Source: Bacillota bacterium | GTDB lineage: Bacteria; Bacillota; Clostridia; Christensenellales; Aristaeellaceae | Direction: 5' to 3' | Assembly: GCA_023392395.1 (NCBI GenBank) | Contig: JAEVZE010000055.1 | Coordinates: forward strand, 1 to 11,675 | DNA length: 11,675 nt | Shown here: positions 1 to 7,237 of the stretch, one piece after another | Numbering within the stretch: the stretch's first letter is position 1 | How the letters are laid out: every line of letters begins with the position of its first letter | Program-made: the position numbers and the translations under genes | Notes under the pieces: model-generated | The model's database searches: none | What the model saw: the letters and a program-made list of their open reading frames with translations, nothing else | Told to the model about the DNA's origin: nothing

Positions 1-539
1 GAGTAGCTCATGGCGTTGCCGGAAATGGCGTTTTGGGTGATCTTGTCGATCTCCCGAACGATGCCGATGAAGGTCTGGCCGGGGTAGGCGTCCAGGCTGA
101 CCCGGACGATCTGCCCGGCGCGCACCCGGCGGATGGCGGTCTCCTCCACATTGGCCTGGATGTAGATGTCGCTGGTGTCGGCGACCACCGCGATCACCGT
201 GGAGGGCGCGACCATCTGGCCCTGGGTCACGTCGCACTCAACGATTTCACCGTTCACCGGGGACTTGAGGTAGCCGGTGTTGTCCGCGGAGGCCAGGATC
301 TGGTCCTTGGTCACCGTTTCGCCCTTGGCCACCAGGAGCCGCCTGAGCTTGCCCGCGCCGGTGGGCGTGATGGTGTGCAGGTCCGCCGTCACCTTCACGT
401 TGTCGGTGGTCAGCGTGTTCATGTCTTTCAGGACGAAGTAGCCGCCAATCAGTGCGCCGATCACCACGATCAGCACCACGATGATCACGACTGCGCCCTT
501 GCCGGAGCGGCTCTTTTCGGGTTTGGCTGCGGTTTCCAT
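1..539 (-). CDS. HlyD/EmrA-like membrane-fusion (periplasmic adaptor type) protein, 3' end missing
   Basis: Only the first 179 residues are in the window; the gene runs off the left edge. A short basic N-terminus is followed by one membrane segment at about residues 16-37. Then comes a split lipoyl-like (biotinyl) domain: the first half is at about 46-85 and the second at about 90-122, starting at KSPVNGEIV. A beta-barrel part begins near DIYIQANVEE. The two lipoyl halves are joined by only a few residues, so the long alpha-helical hairpin of classical HlyD/AcrA is absent, as expected in an organism without an outer membrane. The start ATG is preceded by AAAGGGG with 8-nt spacing. It lies 19 bp after the upstream ABC gene, so it is the last visible gene of the marR-ABC-ABC operon. 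Its role is inferred: an accessory to a multidrug exporter, either the ABC pair or an EmrB-type MFS pump beyond the window. Confidence 0.85.
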   Translation of the reverse strand, partial: METAAKPEKSRSGKGAVVIIVVLIVVIGALIGGYFVLKDMNTLTTDNVKVTADLHTITPTGAGKLRRLLVAKGETVTKDQILASADNTGYLKSPVNGEIVECDVTQGQMVAPSTVIAVVADTSDIYIQANVEETAIRRVRAGQIVRVSLDAYPGQTFIGIVREIDKITQNAISGNAMSY

Positions 540-558
540 ACTACGCACCCCTTTAACG

Positions 559-2427
559 TTATTCGTCGAACTGGGAATTGTACAAATCGGCGTAGAAGCC
601 GTTTGCTTTGAGAAGCTGCTCGTGGGTGCCCTGCTCCACCACGTCGCCATCCCGCATGACCAGGATCAGGTCGGCATTTTTGATGGTGGAAAGCCGGTGC
701 GCGATCACGAAGCTGGTGCGCCCGCGCATGAGGCCATCCATGGCCTTCTGGATCAGGATTTCGGTGCGGGTGTCGACGGAGGAGGTCGCCTCGTCCAGGA
801 TCAGGATGCGCGGGTTGGCGAGGATCGACCGCGCGATCGTGAACAGCTGCTTCTGGCCCTGGGAGATGTTGGTGGCTTCCTCGTTCATCATCATGTCGTA
901 GCCGCCCGGGAGCGCTCGGATGAACTCGTCGCAATGGGCCGCCTTGGCCGCCTGGATCACCTGTTCGTCGGTGGCTTCAAAGGTGCCGTAGCGCAGGTTC
1001 TCCATGACGGTGGCGTTGTACAGCCAGGTGTCCTGCAGCACCATGCCGAACAGGCTTCGAAGCTGCGCGCGGGAGAAATCGTGGATGTCGTGCCCGTCAA
1101 TTTCGATGTGCCCGCCATTCAGCTCGTAGAAGCGCATCAGCAGTTTCACAATCGTGGTCTTCCCCGCGCCGGTGGGGCCGACGATGGCCACCTTCTGACC
1201 GGGCGACGCGCAGGCGCTGAAGTCCTTGATGATGATCTTCTCCGGGTCGTAGCCGAACGACACATGGTTGAAACACACCGAGCCCTGAATGGTGGAAAGC
1301 GCCGCGTCCTCGACGGTACTGGGGTCGGCGGTCTCCTCGGGCTCATCCAGGAACTCGAACACCCGCTCGGCCGCCGCGACGGTCGACTGGATGGTGTTGG
1401 AGATGGACGCCAGCTGCGCGATCGGCTGGGTAAAGGAGCGCATGTACTGGATGAAGGACTGGATGTCGCCGATGTCGACCATCTTTTTGACGGCCAGATA
1501 TCCGCCCAGCACGCACACCGCTACGTAGCCGAAGTTGCCGATCGTGTTCATCAGCGGCATCATGATGCTGGACATAAACTGGGACTTGGCGGCAGTGCCG
1601 CGCAGCGCCTCGTTGTTCTCCTCAAAGGTAGCGACCGCAGCCGCTTCGCCGTTGAAGGCCTGCACGATGTTGTGGCCGCCGTACATCTCCTCGATCTGCC
1701 CATTGAGCGAGCCGAGGTAGCGCTGCTGCGCCACGAAGTAGCCCTGGGAGCGCTTGATCACGAACATCATCGCCATGCCCGACACCGGCAGGACCAATAG
1801 CGCCAGAATCGTCATCTGCCAGCTGATGGACAGCATCATCGCCAGCACGCCCAGCACCGTCACGATGGAGGTCACCAGCTGGGTCAGGCTCTGGTTGAGC
1901 GTCTGGTTGACCAGGTCCACGTCGTTGGTGATGCGGGACAGCACTTCACCGTGGGTGAGCTGATCGAAGTACTTGAGCGGCAGGCGGTTGATCTTTTCGG
2001 AGATTTCGCGGCGCATCCGAAAGGTCAGGTCGTTGGCGACGCCCGACATGATGTATCCCTGCACGTAGGAACAGATCGACGACACCACATAGAGGACGGC
2101 CAGCCACGCGAGAATCCGGGTGATGTAGGCCATGTCGGTCAATAGACCCGTGCCGGTGTACCAGGCGATCAGCCCTTCCACCAGTTTTGTGGTCACCTTG
2201 CCCAGCAGCTTGGGGCCTACGATGGAGAACACTGTGGAGGCGATGGCAAATACCATGACGATGGTGATGCTGACGCCGTAGGGAGAGAGCCGCTGGCCCA
2301 GGGTGCGCAGGGTTTTGTTGAAATCCTTTGCCTTTTGGGGCGGCGCGCCGACGCCCGGAGGGCCGCCGCCGGGGCCGGGGCCCATCATGCGCGGAGGTCT
2401 GGAGGTTCTTGCCGGTTGCGCGTTCAT
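559..2427 (-). CDS. Heterodimeric ABC multidrug exporter, subunit with the intact catalytic site
   Basis: This is a 622-residue half-transporter: an N-terminal type IV exporter membrane domain (about 45-355) fused to an ATPase domain (about 380-615). Visible motifs are Walker A GPTGAGKT (417-424), Q-loop Q465, signature ISQGQ (521-525), Walker B ILILDE with catalytic E546, and H-loop H577. The signature is degenerate (SGGQ changed to SQGQ) while Walker B and the H-loop are intact. This is the pattern of the 'consensus' partner in heterodimeric exporters such as TM287/288, LmrCD and BmrCD. The first 30 residues are rich in Gly, Pro and Met and probably disordered. The start codon overlaps the upstream ABC stop (ATGA), with AGGAGG 10 nt upstream, so the two subunits are translationally coupled. 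It should pump lipophilic drugs or lipids outward; the substrate cannot be read from sequence. Confidence 0.95.
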   Translation of the reverse strand: MNAQPARTSRPPRMMGPGPGGGPPGVGAPPQKAKDFNKTLRTLGQRLSPYGVSITIVMVFAIASTVFSIVGPKLLGKVTTKLVEGLIAWYTGTGLLTDMAYITRILAWLAVLYVVSSICSYVQGYIMSGVANDLTFRMRREISEKINRLPLKYFDQLTHGEVLSRITNDVDLVNQTLNQSLTQLVTSIVTVLGVLAMMLSISWQMTILALLVLPVSGMAMMFVIKRSQGYFVAQQRYLGSLNGQIEEMYGGHNIVQAFNGEAAAVATFEENNEALRGTAAKSQFMSSIMMPLMNTIGNFGYVAVCVLGGYLAVKKMVDIGDIQSFIQYMRSFTQPIAQLASISNTIQSTVAAAERVFEFLDEPEETADPSTVEDAALSTIQGSVCFNHVSFGYDPEKIIIKDFSACASPGQKVAIVGPTGAGKTTIVKLLMRFYELNGGHIEIDGHDIHDFSRAQLRSLFGMVLQDTWLYNATVMENLRYGTFEATDEQVIQAAKAAHCDEFIRALPGGYDMMMNEEATNISQGQKQLFTIARSILANPRILILDEATSSVDTRTEILIQKAMDGLMRGRTSFVIAHRLSTIKNADLILVMRDGDVVEQGTHEQLLKANGFYADLYNSQFDE

Positions 2428-4157
2428 TTGAGCAATTCCTCCTCGCTGAGCTGTGAGGCGGCGATCTCGTGATAGACCGGGCAGGTTTTAAGCAGCTCCC
2501 GGTGGGTGCCGATGCCCATGACTTCGCCGTGGTCCAGCACCACGATCTGGTCCGCGTTCATGACGGTTGAGACGCGCTGCGCCACGATCAGAAGAGTCGC
2601 GCCCTTGATCTCCCGGCCCAGCGCCTCCCGAAGGCGCGCGTCGGTCCTCATGTCCAGCGCCGAGAAGCTGTCGTCAAACACGTAGACCGGCGCGTTCTTG
2701 GCGATGGCGCGGCCGATGGAAAGCCGCTGCTTCTGACCGCCGGACACGTTGGTGCCGCCCTGGGCGATGGGCTCCTCGTAGCGGTCGGGCTTCTCCTCGA
2801 TAAAATCCAGCGCCTGCGCGATGCCCGCCGCCCGCTCGATATTGCCCATGTTCATGCCCGGGTCGGCATAGGCGAGATTGCTGTGGATGGTGCCGGAGAA
2901 CAGCACGCTCTTCTGCGGTACGTAGCCGATCCGGTCGCGCAAATGTTTCAGCGCCACTTCGCGCACGTCGCGCCCGCCCAGCAAAATCCGCCCGCCGGTC
3001 ACATCGTAGAAGCGGAGCAGCAGGTTCATCAGGGTGGACTTGCCGCTGCCGGTGGCCCCGATGAAGGCGGTAGTGGAGCCGGGCTTCGCGGTGAAGGAGA
3101 TGTGGTTGAGCACGTCGTCCTCGCCGCCGGGGTAGCGGAAGCTGACATCGTCAAACTTCACCTCGCCCACGAAGGGTTCGGGGAAGGCGAGCGGTTTTTC
3201 GGGATCGACGATGGTGGAATCGGTCTCCAGCACTTCCTGAATGCGGTTTGAGGACACGATGGCCCGGGGCACCAGAATGAACATCATCGCCAGGAACAGG
3301 AAGGCCATGATGATCTGCATCGCGTACTGCATGTACGCCATCATGTCGCCAATCTGCATGTCTAGGGTGGTCACCTGCCGGGTGCCGATCCACACGATGG
3401 CCAGCGTGGTCAGGTTCATGATCAGCATCATTGCCGGCATCATCAGGGACATCGCGCGGTTGACGTAGAGGTTGGTGTTCGCGAAGTCCTGGTTGGCTTT
3501 GTCAAAGCGCTTTTCCTCGAACCGCTGGGTGTTGAACGCCCGGATGACCAGCATGCCCTCGAGGTTCTCTCTGGCCACGCGATTGATGCGATCCAGAAAG
3601 TTCTGGATGGTCATGAACTTGGGCATCACCGCCACCAGTAGCAGCGCGATCAGGCCGATCAGGCAGATCACCGCGATCGCGATGATCCAGGTCATGGAGG
3701 AGGACTTCTGCACCGCGTGGATTACGCCGCCGACGGCCATGATCGGCGCGTAGAACACGAACCGGATGGCCATGACCAAGAGGGTTTGCACCTGGGTCAC
3801 GTCGTTGGTGGTCCGGGTGATCAGCGAAGCCGTCGAGAATTTGTCAAACTGCGCGCTGGAGAAGGACTCCACTTTTTGGAATACGCGGCTTCGGAAGTCG
3901 CCGGCCACGTTGGCGGCAATATACGCCGCGATGTAGCCCACCAGAATCGACGCCGCCGCGCTAACCAGTGTGATCAGCACCATCTTTCCGCCCATCTGCC
4001 AGATGAAGGGGAGATTCGAGTCTATGACGCCGGTATTGACGATGTCCGACATGTAGTCGGGCAGCGTCAGATCGCAGATCGCCTGCGCAAAAAGCAGCGC
4101 CACCGCGATCAGCACATACCCACTGTACGGGGCCATGGATTGGACCAGTTTTTTCAA
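2424..4157 (-). CDS. Heterodimeric ABC multidrug exporter, subunit with the degenerate catalytic site
   Basis: This 577-residue half-transporter has a membrane domain (about 10-310, six predicted helices) and an ATPase domain (about 333-570). Walker A is GATGSGKS (367-374), Q-loop Q415 and signature VSGGQ (471-475). Walker B reads VYVFDD, with Asp496 at the catalytic Glu position, and the H-loop His is replaced by Gln527 (VAQRVST). Both hydrolysis residues are therefore altered, while its own signature is canonical. In the heterodimer, its defective Walker B/H-loop would face the partner's defective ISQGQ, giving one non-hydrolytic site and one active site. Translation appears to start at TTG: the next Met (codon 8) has no ribosome binding site, whereas GAG lies 10 nt before the TTG. 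The start is 7 nt after the marR stop, so it is in the same operon. Confidence 0.95.
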   Translation of the reverse strand: MKKLVQSMAPYSGYVLIAVALLFAQAICDLTLPDYMSDIVNTGVIDSNLPFIWQMGGKMVLITLVSAAASILVGYIAAYIAANVAGDFRSRVFQKVESFSSAQFDKFSTASLITRTTNDVTQVQTLLVMAIRFVFYAPIMAVGGVIHAVQKSSSMTWIIAIAVICLIGLIALLLVAVMPKFMTIQNFLDRINRVARENLEGMLVIRAFNTQRFEEKRFDKANQDFANTNLYVNRAMSLMMPAMMLIMNLTTLAIVWIGTRQVTTLDMQIGDMMAYMQYAMQIIMAFLFLAMMFILVPRAIVSSNRIQEVLETDSTIVDPEKPLAFPEPFVGEVKFDDVSFRYPGGEDDVLNHISFTAKPGSTTAFIGATGSGKSTLMNLLLRFYDVTGGRILLGGRDVREVALKHLRDRIGYVPQKSVLFSGTIHSNLAYADPGMNMGNIERAAGIAQALDFIEEKPDRYEEPIAQGGTNVSGGQKQRLSIGRAIAKNAPVYVFDDSFSALDMRTDARLREALGREIKGATLLIVAQRVSTVMNADQIVVLDHGEVMGIGTHRELLKTCPVYHEIAASQLSEEELLK

Positions 4158-4164
4158 TGTGCTT

Positions 4165-4611
4165 TCACTCTTTTCGCTGGAATTCGATCCTTGCGCTCGC
4201 CAGGAACGTCTCGATCATTTCGATGAACCGCTCCGCATTTTCCTGCCCCATGTTTTCAAGGACGTTTGAGATCCGGATCATCCCCTCCCGGAAAACCACG
4301 TTCATCTTGCGCCTACCCTCGTCCGTCAGGTCGATGGTGGTCTTGCGCCGGTTGTCCGGATCGATGCTGCGGTGAATCCACCCCTTTTCCTCCATCGAGT
4401 TCAAGGTCTGCGATACCGAGGACTTGGTCAGCCCCAGCCGCGCGCTCAGCCATGTGGTCGAAGCGCGCTCGCCCCGCTTGTCGCAGATGTCGATCATGTG
4501 CAAAATCGTCGTTTCGCTGTGGGTGATGCCGTCGAACGGCTTTGACTGCATCAGGTAGCGCCGCATTTCACCGATCACGGTGAAGAACCGCTCCGTCAGC
4601 TGCTGCTCCAT
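4165..4611 (-). CDS. MarR-family transcriptional regulator of the exporter operon
   Basis: This is a 148-residue winged-helix protein of normal MarR length. The helix-turn-helix lies at about residues 51-75 (STTWLSARLGLTKSSVSQTL) and the wing at 84-90 (DPDNRRK), with helical dimerisation segments at both ends. It is the first gene of the operon, directly upstream of the two ABC exporter genes, and is thus probably an autorepressor released by a drug or lipophilic ligand. The ATG at 4611 was chosen because GGAG lies 8 nt upstream. An open frame continues to a GTG at 4671, but that codon sits at the -10 box, upstream of the expected transcript start. An ATG at 4635 has no good ribosome binding site and lies inside the putative operator. 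Family assignment is firm; the ligand is unknown. Confidence 0.92.
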   Translation of the reverse strand: MEQQLTERFFTVIGEMRRYLMQSKPFDGITHSETTILHMIDICDKRGERASTTWLSARLGLTKSSVSQTLNSMEEKGWIHRSIDPDNRRKTTIDLTDEGRRKMNVVFREGMIRISNVLENMGQENAERFIEMIETFLASARIEFQRKE

Positions 4612-4636
4612 GCCATTCACTCCATTTTCGCCCATT

Positions 4637-4660
4637 AACTGTTCAGTTGCCAAACTGTTC
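4637..4660. promoter_or_regulatory. Putative MarR operator: AACTG/CAGTT half-site cluster
   Basis: The direct repeat AACTGTTC occurs at 4637-4644 and 4653-4660, 16 bp apart. Between and across these copies lie two inverted pairs: AACTG-TT-CAGTT (4637-4648) and CAGTT-GCCA-AACTG (4644-4657). The block starts just after the predicted marR transcript start (near 4665) and ends before the chosen ATG, an ideal position to block transcription. Binding by this MarR protein is inferred from position and symmetry only. Confidence 0.6.
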
Positions 4661-4671
4661 CCATGCCACAC

Positions 4672-4700
4672 ATTATATGTCCGGAGTGCCGGAAGGTCAA
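4672..4700 (-). promoter_or_regulatory. Promoter of the marR-ABC-ABC-HlyD operon
   Basis: On the minus strand, TTGACC (4700-4695) and a perfect TATAAT (4677-4672) are separated by exactly 17 bp. The predicted start of transcription is about 4664-4666, leaving a leader of roughly 55 nt containing the half-site cluster. Confidence 0.8.
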
Positions 4701-4772
4701 TCTCCCGGCGCGTTTATTTATCGCAAATTCCACTTTCCGCCATATTTTCCGCCCCGGCCCCAAAAAAGGCGC

Positions 4773-4801
4773 TTTACGGATGACCTCGGACGCGTTATAG
4801 T
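4773..4801 (+). promoter_or_regulatory. Promoter of the VOC-VOC-oxidoreductase genes
   Basis: TTTACG (4773-4778) and TATAGT (4796-4801) are separated by 17 bp and lie 38 bp before the first VOC gene, which has its own AAAGGAGG site. It is divergent from the marR promoter about 73 bp away, and the two core promoters do not overlap. Confidence 0.6.
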
Positions 4802-4839
4802 ATTGGGCATCCGGAAAAACCCAAAGGAGGAGTACAATC

Positions 4840-5253
4840 ATGGCAAAGGCATTGGCGCACATCGCCCTCACCGTCCAGGACATGACCAAGTCGCTCAAGT
4901 TCTACACCGAGGCGCTGGGCCTGAAAAAAGTCTTCGAGATCCCCAATCCCAAGGACGGCTCCCCCTGGATCGTGTACCTAAACGTATGCCCCGGCCAGTT
5001 CGTGGAGCTGTTCTACGACGGCTCTGTAGAAAACCCGTGGAAGCCGGAACTGATCGGTTTCAACCACCTGTGCTTTGAGGTGGAGGACATCCACGAAGCC
5101 TGCCAGAAGGTGATCGACGCGGGCTTCACCATGGACATCCTGCCCAACCAGGGCTGCGACTTCAACTGGCAGTGCTGGACCAAGGACCCGAACGGCGTGC
5201 GCATCGAGCTGATGCAGATCGATCCCCAGTCGCCCCACGCCCAGTACATGTAG
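4840..5253 (+). CDS. VOC (glyoxalase/bleomycin-resistance fold) metalloenzyme
   Basis: This is a 137-residue protein with the two beta-alpha-beta-beta-beta modules of the vicinal oxygen chelate superfamily. The four metal-ligand positions are all filled: H7 (AHIALTV), E56 (QFVELFY), H76 (FNHLCFEV) and E123 (RIELMQI), the H/E/H/E set of lactoylglutathione lyase-type members. It should therefore bind a divalent metal and act on a substrate with neighbouring oxygens (isomerisation, epimerisation or lyase chemistry). The ATG has AAAGGAGG close upstream. The gene is first in a plus-strand unit with a second VOC gene 15 bp on and a Gfo/Idh/MocA oxidoreductase, so a keto-sugar substrate is more likely than methylglyoxal detoxification, but this is inference. 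Family certain; exact reaction unknown. Confidence 0.88.
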   Translation: MAKALAHIALTVQDMTKSLKFYTEALGLKKVFEIPNPKDGSPWIVYLNVCPGQFVELFYDGSVENPWKPELIGFNHLCFEVEDIHEACQKVIDAGFTMDILPNQGCDFNWQCWTKDPNGVRIELMQIDPQSPHAQYM

Positions 5254-5268
5254 GCAGGAGGCAAACGC

Positions 5269-5742
5269 ATGGAAAAGATCTCCAGCAACCACATCGTCAA
5301 GGTGTGCATCGTAACCCATGACGCCGAGGCGACCTATCAGGCGTTCCAGTCCCTGTTTGAGACGCTGCCGCCCTACGACGGCGACGAGGCCCCCGCAGGC
5401 AATTTCGACCACCTAAAGTTCAAGGAGTACAAGGGCCAGCCGGCGGAATCCACGCCGCTCAAGGTGCGCTGCGTCTTCCTGGACCCGATCTACTTTGAGA
5501 TCGTGGAGCCGCTGGGCGAGGCGCAAAGCCCCTGGCACGACCACCTGAAGGAGCATGGCACCAGCGTGTGCTTCATCGCGCTGTACATCAATGGCTTCGA
5601 GCAGCACATCGACATGATGGGCAAGAAGGGTTTCCCGCTTGTGTTCCAGGAGGAGAAGGGCTTTGAGCGCTACGCCTACTTCGACACGCTCAAGGCACTG
5701 GGCTTCACCCTGGAGATGAAGGAGCGAATTCCGAAAACTTAG
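5269..5742 (+). CDS. VOC-fold protein with incomplete metal site
   Basis: This 157-residue protein reads as a VOC-superfamily member: an N-terminal module beginning VKVCIVTHDAEATYQAF and a C-terminal module ending near GFTLEMKE. The expected ligand positions hold K11, E77 (YFEIVEP), F102 (SVCFIAL) and E149, so both histidines are missing and a normal metal site looks unlikely. It is visibly related to the VOC protein at 10450-10905. Both contain a GQP turn, a D-P/D-M strand leading into a VLE/FEI motif, and a W-x(5-6)-EHG element before the second module. AGGAGG lies 7 nt before the ATG, and the gene follows the first VOC gene after 15 bp, so they are co-transcribed. A strongly predicted hairpin begins at the first base after the stop. 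It may bind a ligand without metal, act as a partner subunit, or use a divergent catalytic site. Confidence 0.8.
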   Translation: MEKISSNHIVKVCIVTHDAEATYQAFQSLFETLPPYDGDEAPAGNFDHLKFKEYKGQPAESTPLKVRCVFLDPIYFEIVEPLGEAQSPWHDHLKEHGTSVCFIALYINGFEQHIDMMGKKGFPLVFQEEKGFERYAYFDTLKALGFTLEMKERIPKT

Positions 5743-5775
5743 GCGATGAGAATCCGCTTCGCGGCTTTTCATCGC
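5743..5775 (+). repeat. Hairpin A1 directly after the VOC stop codon
   Basis: Two 15-base arms (5743-5757 and 5761-5775) face each other around a TTC loop, with one G-T wobble and one mismatch. The right arm GCGGCTTTTCATCGC resembles the right arm of hairpin A5. There is no clear T-tract after the stem, so it may be an mRNA 3'-end stabiliser, a processing site or a weak terminator. Confidence 0.6.
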
Positions 5776-5800
5776 GTAGAGAAGAAGGCTGCATGAGCCT

Positions 5801-5911
5801 GAAATTCTGCGGAATTTCCGGGCGGCTCACTGACGGAAGGTATTGTTTCTTTCACCAGTCTGGCGGACTGATGAAAGAAACACGTTCCCGGCGCGCTTGT
5901 CGCCGGGAACG
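5801..5911. repeat. Hairpins A2-A4 in the VOC-oxidoreductase gap
   Basis: Three further inverted repeats lie in the 282-bp gap. A2 has 7-bp arms (GAAATTC, 5801-5807 and 5812-5818) and a TGCG loop. A3 has 10-bp arms (GTTTCTTTCA, 5845-5854 and 5872-5881) with an inner 5-bp stem CAGTC/GACTG around TGGCG. A4 has 11-bp arms (CGTTCCCGGCG, 5883-5893 and 5901-5911) around a 7-base loop. No credible coding frame fills this stretch. Confidence 0.65.
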
Positions 5912-5946
5912 AATGGATAGCAAGACGGGGTCTGTCAGCGGTTTGG

Positions 5947-5979
5947 GCATTGAAAAGCCGCGAAGCGGCTTTTCAATGC
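5947..5979. repeat. Hairpin A5, perfect 15-bp stem
   Basis: The arms GCATTGAAAAGCCGC (5947-5961) and its exact complement (5965-5979) surround a GAA loop. It lies 45 bp before the oxidoreductase start and is the strongest structure of this gap. It could be a terminator-like element lowering expression of the oxidoreductase relative to the VOC genes, or a dispersed palindromic repeat. Confidence 0.7.
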
Positions 5980-6024
5980 AGAGGAAGAATCTAGACCGGG
6001 TGATACTCTGGAGGGAGGGCGTTT

Positions 6025-7107
6025 ATGCGCAAGGTTGGGCTGGGCATCGTAGGCTGCGGAGTCATCAGCGGCATTTACCTGAAGAACATCCATTCCCTGT
6101 TTCATAACCTCAATCTGGTCGGCGTGTGCGACGCGTTCCCCGAAAAGGCGGAGAGCGCCGCGAAGGAATACGGCTGCAAGACGTTCCCGGACGTGAAGGC
6201 GCTCATGGCGGACGAAACCATCGAGCTGGTGCTCAACCTGACCCGGCCGGGCGAGCACTTCGCCGTCAGCATGGCGGCACTTGCCGCCGGCAAGCACGTG
6301 TACAGCGAGAAGCCGCTGGGCGCGACGCTCGAAGAGGGCCGGAAAATCGTGGCCGAGGCCCAAAATCAAAGCCTTCTCGTCGGCTGCGCGCCGGACACCG
6401 TGCTGGGGGCGGGCATCCAGACCTCGAGAAAGCTCATCGACCAAGGCGAGATCGGCGAGGCGCTCAATGCCAGCGCGTTTCTGATGCTGCCGGGCCACGA
6501 ACTGTGGCATCCCAGCCCAGAATTCTACTACCAGCCGGGCGGCGGCCCGCTGATGGACATGGGCCCCTACTACCTGACGGCGCTGGTGCAGTTATTGGGC
6601 GCGGTGGAGAGCGTTTCCGGCATGGCGCGCGCGGCCTTCCCCACGCGCACCATCGCGAGCGGCCCCAAGGCGGGCCAAGTGTTCCCCGTGGACGTGGACA
6701 CCCACGTGGGCGCGTTGATTCGCTTTAAGTCCGGCGCGATCGCAAGCCTCATGATGAGCTTTGACACCCAGGCGGCGCAACTGCCTCGCATCGAGGTGTA
6801 CGGTGCCCGGGGCACGCTGTCCGCGCCCGACCCCAACACATTCGGCGGCCCGGTGATGGTGTGCCCCGCGGGCTCCAAGGAGTTTTCGGAAAAGCCGCTG
6901 GAATTCCCCTTCCCGGAGAACAGCCGCGGCTTGGGGCTGAGCGATATGGCAGATGCCATCCTGACTGGCCGCGCGCCCAGGGCAAGCGGCGAGATGGGGC
7001 TGCACGTGCTGGAAGTGATGTGCGGCATCCTGGAAAGCGCCGCCTCCGGCGCGACCGTCAAGATCGAAAGCTCGCTGGCCCGGCCGGAGCTCATGCCGGC
7101 GCTATAA
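6025..7107 (+). CDS. Gfo/Idh/MocA-family NAD(P)-dependent oxidoreductase
   Basis: This is a 360-residue protein of typical family length. It has an N-terminal Rossmann fold (about 1-123) with the dinucleotide-binding GIVGCGVISG (7-16) and an acidic residue D36 after the second strand. The family EKP motif is at 95-97 (SEKPLG). The C-terminal alpha/beta substrate domain carries GGGPLMDMGPYYL (172-184). At the catalytic position it has Asp178-x3-Tyr182 instead of the more usual Asp-x3-His; Tyr at this place is known from glucose-fructose oxidoreductase. It probably oxidises or reduces a sugar, cyclitol or glycoside hydroxyl/keto group. GGAGGGAGG lies just before the ATG. It follows the VOC genes after a hairpin-filled gap and converges on the epimerase/SDR genes, with a shared terminator between them. 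Family is certain; substrate is unknown. Confidence 0.93.
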   Translation: MRKVGLGIVGCGVISGIYLKNIHSLFHNLNLVGVCDAFPEKAESAAKEYGCKTFPDVKALMADETIELVLNLTRPGEHFAVSMAALAAGKHVYSEKPLGATLEEGRKIVAEAQNQSLLVGCAPDTVLGAGIQTSRKLIDQGEIGEALNASAFLMLPGHELWHPSPEFYYQPGGGPLMDMGPYYLTALVQLLGAVESVSGMARAAFPTRTIASGPKAGQVFPVDVDTHVGALIRFKSGAIASLMMSFDTQAAQLPRIEVYGARGTLSAPDPNTFGGPVMVCPAGSKEFSEKPLEFPFPENSRGLGLSDMADAILTGRAPRASGEMGLHVLEVMCGILESAASGATVKIESSLARPELMPAL

Positions 7108-7114
7108 ACCGCTT

Positions 7115-7167
7115 GGAAGGCAAAAAATCGCCCGGAACCAATGTTCCGGGCGATTTTATTGCCTTCC
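7115..7167. terminator. Bidirectional intrinsic terminator with a very long stem
   Basis: The core is a perfect 15-bp stem (7124-7138 and 7143-7157) with a CAAT loop, its arms ending in AAAA and TTTT. Beyond a slightly unequal A/T-rich bulge, GGAAGGC (7115-7121) pairs with GCCTTCC (7161-7167), extending the stem to about 24 bp. It sits between the convergent oxidoreductase and epimerase genes, so it can stop transcription from both sides. Confidence 0.9.
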
Positions 7168-7237
7168 GCAGACCATCAACAAAGTTCCGAAGAGATTCGA
7201 TCTTTTCCGGGGACCTGTGCGCCGGAAATGCACGGGT

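Noticed and set aside
481..1800. Long plus-strand open frame (439 codons) opposite the ABC exporter gene
   Set aside because: It is antisense to a clear ABC ATPase gene, low-complexity in His/Asp/Gly/Arg as expected from the reverse strand of G+C-rich coding DNA, and shows no family motif.
4612..4671. Extended marR start at GTG 4671
   Set aside because: The codon lies at the -10 box and upstream of the predicted transcript start; the ATG at 4611 has a proper GGAG site and gives the usual family length.
5214..5225. GATCGATC motifs (also near 8052) as further operators
   Set aside because: They lack the AATCGATT core and lie inside coding sequences with ordinary codons.
5743..5979. CRISPR array
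   Set aside because: The repeats are individual palindromes of different sequence and length, without constant repeat units or regular spacers.
6002..6007. GATACT as a -10 box for the oxidoreductase
   Set aside because: It would start transcription within the ribosome binding site and there is no -35 match at the right distance.
5793..6107. Small plus-strand frame in the hairpin gap before the oxidoreductase
   Set aside because: It consists of translated inverted repeats, has no ribosome binding site, and overlaps the real oxidoreductase start.
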